In this document: positions 24,931 through 36,395 of the stretch, piece by piece
Layout of the letters: the number at the start of each line of letters is the position of its first letter
How positions within the stretch are numbered: the stretch's first letter is position 1
NCBI GenBank assembly: GCA_001799395.1
Contig: MGTJ01000129.1
Coordinates: 1-40,333 of the forward strand
Length of the DNA: 40,333 bases
From: Desulfobacterales bacterium RIFOXYA12_FULL_46_15
GTDB lineage: Bacteria > Desulfobacterota > Desulfobacteria > Desulfobacterales > Desulfobacteraceae
Direction of reading: 5' to 3'
Made by a program: the position numbers and the translations under genes
The notes under the pieces: model-generated
Seen by the model: the letters and a program-made list of their open reading frames with translations, nothing else
Told to the model about the DNA's origin: nothing
Database searches by the model: none

Positions 24931-25826
24931 GCAATGACAGGATATTCAGATTTTTAAAGCTGATGGTAACCCTTATGGGGAGGCTGCCCTGGACGGTTTT
25001 AAAATTTTTTTCAAATCTCTTCGGACTGATCTGGTATAAAGCGGATAAACGCCACAGGGCAGTTGTTCTTGAAAATATCAAGCTGGCTTATCCGGGCCGG
25101 TTTTCTTTGGCTGAGTCGGAAAGGATGGCCATCCGGATTTTTAAAAATACTGCCGGAATTCTTTTTGAGGTGATCTGGGCCTATAAGAAACCCAGGGATG
25201 AATTGTTTGCCCATTTTACGGTAAAGGGAGCCGGGTATTTGGAAAATGCCCGGAAAAAAGGAAGAGGGGTTATCCTTTTAACCTGTCATATGGGAAATTT
25301 TGAGCTCCTTGTGGCTGCCCTTCCAAAGGCAGGGTTGAAAAAACCCTATGGGATTTACCGGAAATTCGATTTTAAGCCCCTGGAGCGTCTGATGCGGGAA
25401 ATGAGGCAGCGATTCGGGGCCATACTGATTCCCATGCGCGGGGCATCTGAAAAAATTGATGCCATATTGCGTGAAGGCGAGGTGATGGGCACTCTCCTGG
25501 ATCAGAATGTAGACTGGTACAAGGGTGTATTTGTGGATTTTTTCGGAAGGCCTGCCTGTACCAACAGCGGTCTTGCCAAACTGGCCCTGAGAAGCGGATC
25601 ACCGGTGATCCCCATGTATACGGTCCGCAAAGACAGGTCTTTTTTTATCGAATTTTTACCTGAAATTCCTTTGTGTGAAACCGGTGACACCATAAAAGAT
25701 ATTGAAATCAATACCCAGAATTATACCTCTGCTGTGGAATCCATGGTTCGCAGGTATCCGGACCAGTATTTCTGGGTTCATAACCGCTGGAAAACAAAAC
25801 CCTATTGCCCGTATCCAAGGGCATGA
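24927..25826 (+). CDS. lpxL: Lipid A biosynthesis lauroyl/myristoyl acyltransferase (LpxL/HtrB family)
   Basis: This 299-residue protein has an N-terminal hydrophobic segment and the family His-x4-Glu catalytic motif in LLTCHMGNFELLVAAL. Also present are IYRKFDFKPLERLM and the substrate loop LLDQNVDWYKGVFVDFFGRPA. It adds a secondary acyl chain to Kdo-lipid IVA at the inner membrane. The ATG overlaps the lpxK stop (ATGA). Confidence 0.9.
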   Translation: MSNDRIFRFLKLMVTLMGRLPWTVLKFFSNLFGLIWYKADKRHRAVVLENIKLAYPGRFSLAESERMAIRIFKNTAGILFEVIWAYKKPRDELFAHFTVKGAGYLENARKKGRGVILLTCHMGNFELLVAALPKAGLKKPYGIYRKFDFKPLERLMREMRQRFGAILIPMRGASEKIDAILREGEVMGTLLDQNVDWYKGVFVDFFGRPACTNSGLAKLALRSGSPVIPMYTVRKDRSFFIEFLPEIPLCETGDTIKDIEINTQNYTSAVESMVRRYPDQYFWVHNRWKTKPYCPYPRA

Positions 25827-25830
25827 CGCC

Positions 25831-26919
25831 ATGAAAAAAATCCTGTTAAAAGACAGCGAAAAAGCCAGGATACTGATCCGGGCTGCCAACTGGGTCGGTG
25901 ATGCCATTATGACAACCCCGGTTGTCCGGGCCGTGCGTAAAAATTATCCAAAAGCCAGGATAACGGTCCTGGCCAAACCATGGGTCATCCCGGTCTATGA
26001 AAACAATCCGTACATAGATGAAATCATGGTCTATGACAATGGAGGCCGTCATAAAAAAGGGATGGGAGTCCTGCGGCTTTCACAGGATATCCGGAAGGCC
26101 GGGTTTGATCTGGCCATTCTCATGCAGAATGCCTTTGAGGCAGCCCTCCTGGCATTCCTGGCCGGAATCCCCGAAAGGGCGGGATATAACACCGATGCCA
26201 GAACCCTTTTGCTGAACCGGAGTGTCCCCATGAACCCGGCTTTGAAAAAAAAACATCTCATTGCATATTATATAGGCATCATAGAAGGAGTAGGGATGAG
26301 GCCTGACGGTATGGATCAGGATCTTATGATTTCAGATCAGGATTGTCACTTTGCAGGGCAGTTGCTCCATGAACAAGGACTGGGTCATGGAAAACCTGTA
26401 ATCGGCATCAATCCAGGTGCAACCGGCGGCACGGCCAAACGCTGGTTCCCAGAGCGTTATGCAGAACTGTGCAGGCTTCTGGCAAACCGGTACCAGACAA
26501 AAATCCTGGTTTTCGGTGGGCCGGCCGACCATGACCTGGGGGAGAAGATCGCTGGTATGGCGGCCGGCTCCTGTATCAATATAGCCGGGAGAACAGGTCT
26601 GTCACAAGCATTTGCCCTGATCAGGGCCTGTGATTTGTTTGTGACCAATGATTCCGGTCTCATGCACGCAGCAGCAGCCCTTGGCACCCGCCAAGCAGCC
26701 CTCATCGGGTCAACCGACCCTGTTGCCACAGCTCCTTTCAGTGACAGGAGCACCATGGTAAGAATGCCTGTCCCGTGCAGCCCCTGCCTGAAAAAAGAAT
26801 GCCCTGTTGACCATAAATGCATGGATCTTATCGGTGTTGACAGGGTTTTTCAAATCTGCAAGAGTATCCTGGACAACAACACATCAACTGATTCTAACGG
26901 AGAAACAAATCCTGTTTGA
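25831..26919 (+). CDS. waaF: ADP-heptose:LPS heptosyltransferase II (GT9)
   Basis: This 362-residue GT9 enzyme has RAANWVGDAIMTTPVVRAVR at its N-terminus and NPGATGGTAKRWFPERYAEL in the donor domain. The nucleotide-sugar motif is VTNDSGLMHAAAALGT, and a Cys-rich PCSPCLKKECPVDHKC segment lies near the end. It transfers L,D-heptose to the inner core. The frame is open from 25702, but ATG 25831 starts at the conserved N-terminus five bases after the lpxL stop, so I chose it. Confidence 0.9.
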   Translation: MKKILLKDSEKARILIRAANWVGDAIMTTPVVRAVRKNYPKARITVLAKPWVIPVYENNPYIDEIMVYDNGGRHKKGMGVLRLSQDIRKAGFDLAILMQNAFEAALLAFLAGIPERAGYNTDARTLLLNRSVPMNPALKKKHLIAYYIGIIEGVGMRPDGMDQDLMISDQDCHFAGQLLHEQGLGHGKPVIGINPGATGGTAKRWFPERYAELCRLLANRYQTKILVFGGPADHDLGEKIAGMAAGSCINIAGRTGLSQAFALIRACDLFVTNDSGLMHAAAALGTRQAALIGSTDPVATAPFSDRSTMVRMPVPCSPCLKKECPVDHKCMDLIGVDRVFQICKSILDNNTSTDSNGETNPV

Positions 26920-27928
26920 AAACATCCGCCATATTCTCATCGTAAAGCCCAGTGCCCTGGGAGATATCGTTCATTCCCTGCCGTTTCTGCATGCCTTGAG
27001 AAGGGGATTCCCCGAAGCCTGCATCGACTGGGTTGTGGCCCATGGCCTTCATACCTTTCTTGAGGGGCATGGACTGATCAATAAGCTCTGGGTCATAAAA
27101 AAAGACCAGTGGAAGGATATGGGGCGGCTGTCTCTTACCATCCGGGAATTAAGGGAACTAAAAAAGGGACTGGGGCAGACCGGCTATGATGTATGCATAG
27201 ATCTGTCCGGGATCTTCAGATCCGGGGTCATTACCTGGTTTTCAAAGGCTGGTGTAAAACTGGGGTTTAAAGAATCCGATGAAGGCAGCCCGTTCTTTTA
27301 TACCCACAAAATTCACGGCAGCATGGACATCCATGCCATTGACCGGTATCTCAAAATCGCCGCATTCATGGGATGCCCGGTGGACGAGATCGTTTATCCC
27401 TTTGCACCCTATGATCCGTGCCCAGCCATATTAAACGGCCTGCCCCGTGACTATGTCGTCATGAGCCCTTCGGCCGGTAAACCCGCCAACCGGTGGCCTG
27501 CCCGTAAATTCGGAGAGCTTTCCGCCCGGCTGCCGCTGCCGTCGGTGATCATCAGTTCTGCTGCCGAAGCAGATATAGCTGGCGAGACGGTCCGGTATTC
27601 CAGGGGAAAAGCAATTTCTATTGCCGGTAAAACAGGTCTCAAGGACCTTTTGGGCATCATTGGAAAGGCCCGGTTTTTTGTCTGCAATGATACCGGGCCC
27701 ATGCATATGGCAGCAGCCTTGAATATCCCGGTGTTTGCAATTTTCGGCCCGGCCAACCCTGTCCGGACAGGCCCTTACGGCAGTATCCATACTGTGATTC
27801 GAAAAGATTTGCCCTGTTCTCCCTGTTATGCGCAGACCCCTTGTAAGAAATTCAAGTTCCAGTGCATGGAGAAATTGAGTGTAGAGGATGTCTATAGGGT
27901 TATTGATCAGAAAATGGGGCTCTTGTGA
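26912..27928 (+). CDS. GT9 heptosyltransferase (WaaC-like, heptosyltransferase I family)
   Basis: This protein of about 338 residues opens with RHILIVKPSALGDIVHSLPFLHAL, typical of heptosyltransferase I. It also has VMSPSAGKPANRWPARKFGEL and the GT9 motif VCNDTGPMHMAAALNIPV. It probably adds the first heptose to Kdo. The frame is open back to ATG 26807, which would overlap waaF by 113 bases with a non-homologous extension. The only well-spaced Shine-Dalgarno (GGAG, 26899-26902) points to CTG 26912 as the start, a rare start codon; this is uncertain. Confidence 0.83.
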   Translation: MFENIRHILIVKPSALGDIVHSLPFLHALRRGFPEACIDWVVAHGLHTFLEGHGLINKLWVIKKDQWKDMGRLSLTIRELRELKKGLGQTGYDVCIDLSGIFRSGVITWFSKAGVKLGFKESDEGSPFFYTHKIHGSMDIHAIDRYLKIAAFMGCPVDEIVYPFAPYDPCPAILNGLPRDYVVMSPSAGKPANRWPARKFGELSARLPLPSVIISSAAEADIAGETVRYSRGKAISIAGKTGLKDLLGIIGKARFFVCNDTGPMHMAAALNIPVFAIFGPANPVRTGPYGSIHTVIRKDLPCSPCYAQTPCKKFKFQCMEKLSVEDVYRVIDQKMGLL

Positions 27929-28713
27929 AGGTTTCAGTTATTGTCACCACCTATAACCGGCCAGATGCCCTGAAAAAAGTGATCACCGCACTCTTAAGCC
28001 AGACCCGGCCGCCTGACGAGATCCTGGTAGCCGATGACGGGTCCGGACCCGAAACCCGGGAGCTTATAACCTCATTTAAGAGTAACCCCGGGCCGCCCCT
28101 TTGCCACGTCTGGCAGGAGGATGAGGGGTTCAGGCTCTCCCGTATACGGAACAAGGCTGTTTTAAAATCAAAGGGGGACTATCTGATTCTCCTGGATGGG
28201 GACTGCATCCCAGCCCGGTTTTTTGTGGCCGATCACCTGGCTCTGGCAGAGAAAGGGTGCTTTTTCCAGGGCAAACGGGTTCTGGTGAACCGGAAACTTG
28301 CTCCAGGGTTTGATTTCAGAGACACGGCCTCCTTTGCCGGATTGATCTGCCAAGCGCTTTTTGGATCCATTTCCAATGCCCATCATATTATCCGGATTCC
28401 TTTTTTCCCCAGTTCCAGGAATAGAAAAATGTCTGGGGTCCGGGGGTGCAATATGGGGTTTTTCAAACAGGATGTGGAAGCAGTGAACGGATTCAATCAT
28501 GAATTTACAAGCTGGGGCAGGGAGGATTCGGAATTTGTAGCCCGTCTTTTCAAATATGGGATCAAACGGAAAGAGAACCCGTTTCGCGCCGTCTGCTTTC
28601 ATTTATGGCACAGGGAAAATAAGGGGATCTGTCCGGAAAAAAACGAAGAACTGCTGAAACAGGCCCTTGCCACCGATGCCTGGTCTTGCGCCAATGGACT
28701 TAAAGAGCTGTAA
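27925..28713 (+). CDS. Family 2 glycosyltransferase (LPS core type)
   Basis: This 262-residue GT-A enzyme has VIVTTYNRPDALKKVI at the start, VADDGSGPETREL and the metal-binding LLDGDCIPARFF. A C-terminal segment, GCNMGFFKQDVEAVNGFNHEFTSWGREDSEFV, is like the galactosyltransferase-type tail of GT2 enzymes acting on LPS cores. GTG start overlaps the preceding stop (GTGA). Last gene of the LPS operon; sugar and linkage unknown. Confidence 0.86.
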   Translation: MKVSVIVTTYNRPDALKKVITALLSQTRPPDEILVADDGSGPETRELITSFKSNPGPPLCHVWQEDEGFRLSRIRNKAVLKSKGDYLILLDGDCIPARFFVADHLALAEKGCFFQGKRVLVNRKLAPGFDFRDTASFAGLICQALFGSISNAHHIIRIPFFPSSRNRKMSGVRGCNMGFFKQDVEAVNGFNHEFTSWGREDSEFVARLFKYGIKRKENPFRAVCFHLWHRENKGICPEKNEELLKQALATDAWSCANGLKEL

Positions 28714-28717
28714 GAAT

Positions 28718-29881
28718 TCAGTCCTGGTATGAGGGCCTGGACCGCCGGATCTGGTGAAGGCTGTAAATCCGGATGATATCCCTGCCTAGCGTATCCATGG
28801 TATGATGTTTTTTTACAAAGTCCCGGGCAGCTTTTGTTCGGCTCATGGTTGAATTTTCATCCTGAAGGGTCTGGATGATTTTATCGGAAAGATCGGAAGG
28901 GTTGAATTCTTCATGGACGAGCCCGGTTTTTTCATGGACCAGGACATCAGCGGCAAGATCCGTTCCCGGACCAATGACCGGGGTTTTGCACAGCATGGCA
29001 CAAAGAAGCGATTGGCGTTTTTGCACGAAATCCTCATCCTTTATGTGAAGACTTGGCAGGACATGGCACTCCAGTGCCCGGAGAAACAGCCAGGAGTCTT
29101 CTTCCAAGCTTGTGAAATGAGTTGAATTCTCGATTCTCAACCCCATGGCCAGGGCTTTTGCCATGCTCACAGATTCGCTTGTCCCTTGTCCTGAAATCAC
29201 CAGATGATAACCGGGCAGCCTTGCCTTTACGGTTTGAAAAGCCCCCAGAAGGGTGGATAGGCTTTTCCCCTTGGAGGGATTGCCTGATACACCGATGAAT
29301 TTTGTTTCCGGGTCAAGGCCAAGCTCCAGGGCGAGCATTTTTCTTGCTTCGGTTTTTTCAGGAAAGGTCTCAGGTTCGATAATTCCGGCGGCCATGGTAA
29401 AGGCCCGCATATCTTTGAGTTTGAAGAGTTTCTGCAGATAGCCCGTGGTATAGCGGGAAGCCGTAAAAATATAATGGCAAAATCTTTTACAGATGATCCG
29501 GTTCCAGGGGGTTTTTCTTATCCTGTAATTGTTGTGAAAGGACAGGATTCTTAAGGGGATTTGCAGTTTTTTGGCTGAATAAAGGGCTATCTGCGTATCA
29601 TATTTCCCGTGGGTATGAATAATGTCCGGTTTTTCATTGTATAAGAAATTTTTCAAAAGATTATAATTTCTAAAGATCGAAAACGGTTTGAAATCAATCC
29701 CGTAAACCTTGATCCCGTTTTCCTTTGCCTTTAGAAAAAGAGGACTGTCTTTTGGGCAGACCAGGATCAGGTTATGCCCTTTTTCCTTCATCCAGGAAAG
29801 TTCATTATAAATCCGTTTTTCAATGATGCCCCAGCGGGTTTCGCATGTTGTGTGCAGTATTTTATAAAACGTTCTCATCAT
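28718..29881 (-). CDS. Family 4 glycosyltransferase
   Basis: This 387-residue GT-B protein has an N-terminal acceptor domain (THGKYDTQIALYSAKKL near 91-107), the donor motif GVSGNPSKGKSLSTLLGAF and a late PVIGPGTDLAADVLVHEKTGLV nucleotide-binding region. Its ATG overlaps the kdsB stop (ATGA), so it belongs to the Kdo8N operon and probably decorates the same inner core. It converges on the GT2 gene with four bases between stops. The exact sugar cannot be told. Confidence 0.85.
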   Translation of the reverse strand: MMRTFYKILHTTCETRWGIIEKRIYNELSWMKEKGHNLILVCPKDSPLFLKAKENGIKVYGIDFKPFSIFRNYNLLKNFLYNEKPDIIHTHGKYDTQIALYSAKKLQIPLRILSFHNNYRIRKTPWNRIICKRFCHYIFTASRYTTGYLQKLFKLKDMRAFTMAAGIIEPETFPEKTEARKMLALELGLDPETKFIGVSGNPSKGKSLSTLLGAFQTVKARLPGYHLVISGQGTSESVSMAKALAMGLRIENSTHFTSLEEDSWLFLRALECHVLPSLHIKDEDFVQKRQSLLCAMLCKTPVIGPGTDLAADVLVHEKTGLVHEEFNPSDLSDKIIQTLQDENSTMSRTKAARDFVKKHHTMDTLGRDIIRIYSLHQIRRSRPSYQD

Positions 29882-30621
29882 GATATCAGCTTATTAAGAA
29901 GTCTTGTTTCAATTCTTTTTAAATCTATTGGGAGGTCGATTTCAGGAGAATCATGGGGGGTGATCACCACCTTGATCCTGTATCCGTATTCAAGAACCCG
30001 CAACTGTTCAAGTTTTTCAATATTTTCACAGACACCGGTGGGAAGGCTGACAAGGGTGTCCAGGAATTTTTTCTTATAGGCATAAAAGCCAAGATGCTTA
30101 TAAAAATCCGCTTTTGTTTCCCTGTCCCTGGGAAATGGGATCTGGGCCCTTGAAAAATAGAGGGCAAACCCGTTTTTGTCAAAGGTGACCTTGACATCTT
30201 TGGGGTCTTTGATCTCCCTTTCATCCACAATTTTAAAGGCAAGGGTGGACATCAGAAGGTCAGGGTCACAGGCAAACGGGGAAAGAAGCTCATCAATGGT
30301 CAGTGGGTTGAAGAAAGGCTGGTCCCCCTGGATATTGATGATGATGTCATCGGGCTGAAGCCCGAGTATCCCGGAAGTCTCGGCCACCCTGTCGGTCCCG
30401 GACCGGCAGTTTGCCGACGTCATGACGGCATGCCCGCCAAAGCCTGTAACGGCGTTGGCGATCCTTTCATCATCGGTTGCAACGACCACATGTGTAACAA
30501 CGGCAGATTTTTTGGCCTGTTCATACACTCTTTGTATCATGGGCTTTCCGGCAATCATGGCCAGGGGTTTTCCTTCAAACCTGCTTGATCCGTACCGGGA
30601 GGGGATGACTGCAAGGGTCAT
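29878..30621 (-). CDS. kdsB: 3-deoxy-manno-octulosonate cytidylyltransferase (likely Kdo8N-using)
   Basis: This 247-residue enzyme has VIPSRYGSSRFEGKPLAMIAGKP at the N-terminus, NIQGDQPF for nucleotide/metal binding and HLGFYAYKKKFL. It activates Kdo with CTP to CMP-Kdo in the cytoplasm. Directly behind kdnA and kdnB, it most likely acts on 8-amino-3,8-dideoxy-Kdo, as the corresponding enzyme does in Shewanella. Preference for Kdo8N over Kdo is inference from context. Confidence 0.9.
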   Translation of the reverse strand: MTLAVIPSRYGSSRFEGKPLAMIAGKPMIQRVYEQAKKSAVVTHVVVATDDERIANAVTGFGGHAVMTSANCRSGTDRVAETSGILGLQPDDIIINIQGDQPFFNPLTIDELLSPFACDPDLLMSTLAFKIVDEREIKDPKDVKVTFDKNGFALYFSRAQIPFPRDRETKADFYKHLGFYAYKKKFLDTLVSLPTGVCENIEKLEQLRVLEYGYRIKVVITPHDSPEIDLPIDLKRIETRLLNKLIS

Positions 30622-30632
30622 GGGGATCTCTT

Positions 30633-33263
<2,631 letters not shown>

Positions 33264-34301
33264 ATGCATACCTTATATACAATTTCGGAAAATGAGCGGC
33301 CTGTTGAAAAAGTCATTTTGAATGCCAGTCCCCAGATTCATTCATGTGATGGAGCTGGGGTTGGAACGATTCATCACCCCCTGTACCCCCATGAAAAGAT
33401 AGATCTCTATACAAAAATAAAAGATCATATTGCCCTGATGAGGCCAAAACAGTATTTAAAAAATTGCTTTGTTTTTGCGCCGCTGTTTTTTGCCATGCCG
33501 ATCGATCATCCGGAACTGCTTATCCGCTCTTTGCTTGCTTTTCTTGTGTTCTCGATAACGGCAAGTGCTGTTTATATATTAAATGATTATGGCGATATTG
33601 AAACCGACCGGCTGCACCCCAAAAAAAAATTCAGGCCCCTGGCTGCCGGAAAGGTATCCGGAATAAGCGCCCTCTTCCTGTCAGCAGGATTATTGCTGAC
33701 CAGTGTGGCAATCTGTCTTGCTTTTTTAAATACGCAGGTATTGGCGCTGATCCTGTTATACCTTGTCATCAATGTCATATATACATTAAAACTCAAGCAT
33801 ATCAGTCTTATCGACATATTTATCATTTCAACAGGGTTTGTTATCCGGTTGTTTGTCGGAAGCTATGCGTCAGGATTGGATCTGTCCTATTCCATCATCC
33901 TCATGACGTTTCTGCTCTCTTTATTTCTGGCCTTTGCCAAAAGAAGGGATGATGTGCTCATCCTTATGGAAACCGGGCATAAGATGAGAAAAAACATCAG
34001 CGGCTATAATCTGGAATTCATTGATTCAGCCATGAGCATGGTCTCTTCCATTATTCTGGTAGCCTATATCATGTATACGATTTCTCCGGAAATCATTGCA
34101 AAACATCATACCGATAAATTGTATCTGACCAGTGTGTTTGTCATCCTGGGGATACTCAGATATAAACAGATTACCCTTATAAACAAAAACAGCGGGGTTC
34201 CGACGGAAATCCTGATGAAGGACAAATTTATCCAGCTGAGTATTGCATTCTGGATCACTTCTTTTTTACTGATCAAATATGCTGCGCGATGGTTCATATG
34301 A
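33264..34301 (+). CDS. UbiA-family prenyltransferase, polyprenyl-phosphate phosphoribosyltransferase-like
   Basis: This 345-residue integral membrane protein carries the metal-binding motif NDYGDIETD (Asn107-Asp115) and a second acidic segment in ISLIDIFIISTGFVIRLFVG. Its opening after residue 58, MRPKQYLKNCFVFAPLFFA, is typical of decaprenyl-phosphate phosphoribosyltransferases (Rv3806c type), which attach phosphoribose from PRPP to a polyprenyl phosphate. A 50-residue N-terminal extension of unknown role precedes it; the start is well supported by AGGAG at 33253-33257. It is the first gene of a cassette with an SMR-like transporter, a GT-C-like protein and a HAD phosphatase. Confidence 0.82.
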   Translation: MHTLYTISENERPVEKVILNASPQIHSCDGAGVGTIHHPLYPHEKIDLYTKIKDHIALMRPKQYLKNCFVFAPLFFAMPIDHPELLIRSLLAFLVFSITASAVYILNDYGDIETDRLHPKKKFRPLAAGKVSGISALFLSAGLLLTSVAICLAFLNTQVLALILLYLVINVIYTLKLKHISLIDIFIISTGFVIRLFVGSYASGLDLSYSIILMTFLLSLFLAFAKRRDDVLILMETGHKMRKNISGYNLEFIDSAMSMVSSIILVAYIMYTISPEIIAKHHTDKLYLTSVFVILGILRYKQITLINKNSGVPTEILMKDKFIQLSIAFWITSFLLIKYAARWFI

Positions 34302-34663
34302 GCCATTATTATTACCTGCTCATATCCGTTCTGCTGGGTGCTGCTGCCCAGGTGGCATTGAAAAAAGGGGTGCAGACCATCGGGCAGATGTCCATTGCAA
34401 CCTTTATCCCCAATATTGAAAGAATTTTTTTTTGCCCCTATATCATAGGCGGAATCCTTTTATACGGGTCAAGTTTAATTGTCTGGCTTATTGTCCTGTC
34501 CCGGATGGAATTAAGCAGGGCTTATCCCTTTGTGAGCCTTGGCTATTTGATTACCTTTGCCTCTGGGATCGTTCTCCTGGACGAAAAAATGTCATACTGC
34601 AAAATCTTGGGTCTGATGTTTATTATCGGCGGAATATTCATCATGTCACGGGGGGAAATATAA
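34298..34663 (+). CDS. EamA/SMR-type small membrane transporter, candidate lipid-sugar flippase
   Basis: This protein of about 121 residues has four hydrophobic helices and the family text AAAQVALKKGVQTIG near the start. The late LSRAYPFVSLGYLITFASGIVLLDEKMS resembles ArnE/ArnF-type and other small flippases. ArnE/F move undecaprenyl-phosphate aminoarabinose across the inner membrane. Between a phosphoribosyl-lipid synthase and a GT-C-like protein, a flippase for the polyprenyl-phosphate pentose is a reasonable inference. The ATG at 34298 overlaps the ubiA-like stop; an upstream ATG at 34289 is also possible. Confidence 0.75.
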   Translation: MSHYYYLLISVLLGAAAQVALKKGVQTIGQMSIATFIPNIERIFFCPYIIGGILLYGSSLIVWLIVLSRMELSRAYPFVSLGYLITFASGIVLLDEKMSYCKILGLMFIIGGIFIMSRGEI

Positions 34664-34664
34664 G

Positions 34665-36377
34665 GTGAGGACGTTCAAAGACTATATCTTTTCAGGGATC
34701 AATTCGTATATATTTTACGGCACCAACCTTTTGCTGTTTTCTTTTTTCAGGATCTTTAATATCCTTTCCGTTAAGGAAATTTTCATCATCAGCCTTATCT
34801 GTACCGGCCTCATCAAATATTTGCTTTATAAAAAGGAAGCAAAAGGCTTTTCCATTAAAAAAATCATTACCATAGAAGCGGTTTATCTTGTCCTGTTTTT
34901 TATCACCGTGGGTGTCTCATCACAATTATATGACACCACCTATGACGGGAGAGCCTACCATCAGGAAGCCATTATCCTGATAGCCGACGGATATAACCCG
35001 TTTTATCGGCAATTGGATGAAGATAAAGTCTTGCATTCGCTCTGGATCAACCATTATCCAAAAGCAATGGAGATTGTTTCCGCAGCATTATATTCATTCA
35101 CAGGAAATATTGAAACCGGCAAAGCATTTAATATTTTGTTCATGATTTCAAATATATTCATGGGCATCGGATTATTTTTAAGATGGGGAAAACTCTCTTT
35201 TGGCCCAGGCTTGCTGTTCAGCATCATCATAAGCCTGAACCCGGTGGCAATCTGTCAGTCTCTAACCTATTATGTGGATGGACAGATCTGGTCTCTTTTG
35301 CTTGCTGCATTTTATCTGGTCCTGCTCTATACCTTTGAAAAAAGATCTGCCTGGAATTTGATGCTGGCTTTGGTCATTGTTTCTCTTGTCAATATCAAAT
35401 TTACCGCCCTGATTTATCTCTTGGTGATGATGGCGGTTTATTATTTCAGCCTGCTCTGGACCGGTTCAAAGAAAGAGCTGTTTAAAACCGGCATGATTAC
35501 CGGGATATCCATCATTGTTGCTGTTTTTTTTATCGGGTTTAATCCTTATATCACCAATACGATGATAAATGGCCATCCGTTTTACCCGATCTACGGGGAA
35601 AATAAAGTGGATATTATTACCGGTAATTCTCCCCATGAGTTTAAAAACAAAAACCGGTTCGAAAAATTCTATCTGTCCTTTCTGGGCCGGACCGGCAATA
35701 TCATGTCATGGTGGTCCGAAGAAAAAATTGAACTTAAAATTCCGTTTACCTTTGATTTAGAAGAAATAAAAGCCATGGCCGGTTGTGATATCCGGGTCGC
35801 AGGGTTCGGCCCTTTCTTCAGCGGGATATTCCTGGTCAGTGCTGTTCTTTATTTGCTGAATAAGATTGCTGCGCTGAGAAGGCAGCCTGACGACAAAAAA
35901 AACATGAGATTTTTAATCAGCGATGCCTGGATCGATCTGATATTGTTTTTCGTCGTTTTTTCAGTCGTGGTCAACCCGGAATTCTGGTGGGCAAGATATG
36001 TCCCGCAATTATGGGCTGTTCCTGTCCTTATGCTGCTAAGCTCAGGAGTTACCGTCAAATGGGGCAGATTATCTTTTATACCGGTCTCATTTTATATAGT
36101 GTCGGTTTTCATCATTTCCACTGTCTATGTTGGGTCCAACATCAAAGAGACCATCGCCCTGAATCGCGAGCTGGACCTGTTATCTGAAACTGATCAGAAA
36201 ATTCAGGTTTATTTTGAAAATTTCCGCAGTGACCGGTTGAAACTGTTGAAAAAGGGCATCGCTTTCAGTGAAGAGGGTTCCGAGGTGGATTATGCTTATG
36301 AGAATACCCTGCTGGGGCATGGGTCTGTCCGGCATAATGATCCGTCACTCTATGAAGCCTTGAATGCAATCAATTAG
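34665..36377 (+). CDS. Multi-spanning membrane protein, GT-C glycosyltransferase-like
   Basis: This 570-residue protein has about 10-12 transmembrane segments. After the second or third helix comes an extracytoplasmic loop, YDTTYDGRAYHQEAIILIADGY (about residues 89-110), with the acidic residues expected of GT-C catalytic loops. A C-terminal periplasmic tail of about 85 residues follows the last helix. GT-C enzymes use polyprenyl-phosphate sugars on the periplasmic side. GTG start, with a G-rich ribosome-binding region, two bases after the transporter stop. Acceptor unknown; the fit with neighbouring lipid-pentose genes is inference. Confidence 0.7.
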   Translation: MRTFKDYIFSGINSYIFYGTNLLLFSFFRIFNILSVKEIFIISLICTGLIKYLLYKKEAKGFSIKKIITIEAVYLVLFFITVGVSSQLYDTTYDGRAYHQEAIILIADGYNPFYRQLDEDKVLHSLWINHYPKAMEIVSAALYSFTGNIETGKAFNILFMISNIFMGIGLFLRWGKLSFGPGLLFSIIISLNPVAICQSLTYYVDGQIWSLLLAAFYLVLLYTFEKRSAWNLMLALVIVSLVNIKFTALIYLLVMMAVYYFSLLWTGSKKELFKTGMITGISIIVAVFFIGFNPYITNTMINGHPFYPIYGENKVDIITGNSPHEFKNKNRFEKFYLSFLGRTGNIMSWWSEEKIELKIPFTFDLEEIKAMAGCDIRVAGFGPFFSGIFLVSAVLYLLNKIAALRRQPDDKKNMRFLISDAWIDLILFFVVFSVVVNPEFWWARYVPQLWAVPVLMLLSSGVTVKWGRLSFIPVSFYIVSVFIISTVYVGSNIKETIALNRELDLLSETDQKIQVYFENFRSDRLKLLKKGIAFSEEGSEVDYAYENTLLGHGSVRHNDPSLYEALNAIN

Positions 36378-36395
36378 CGGATTTTTGATATCTTT

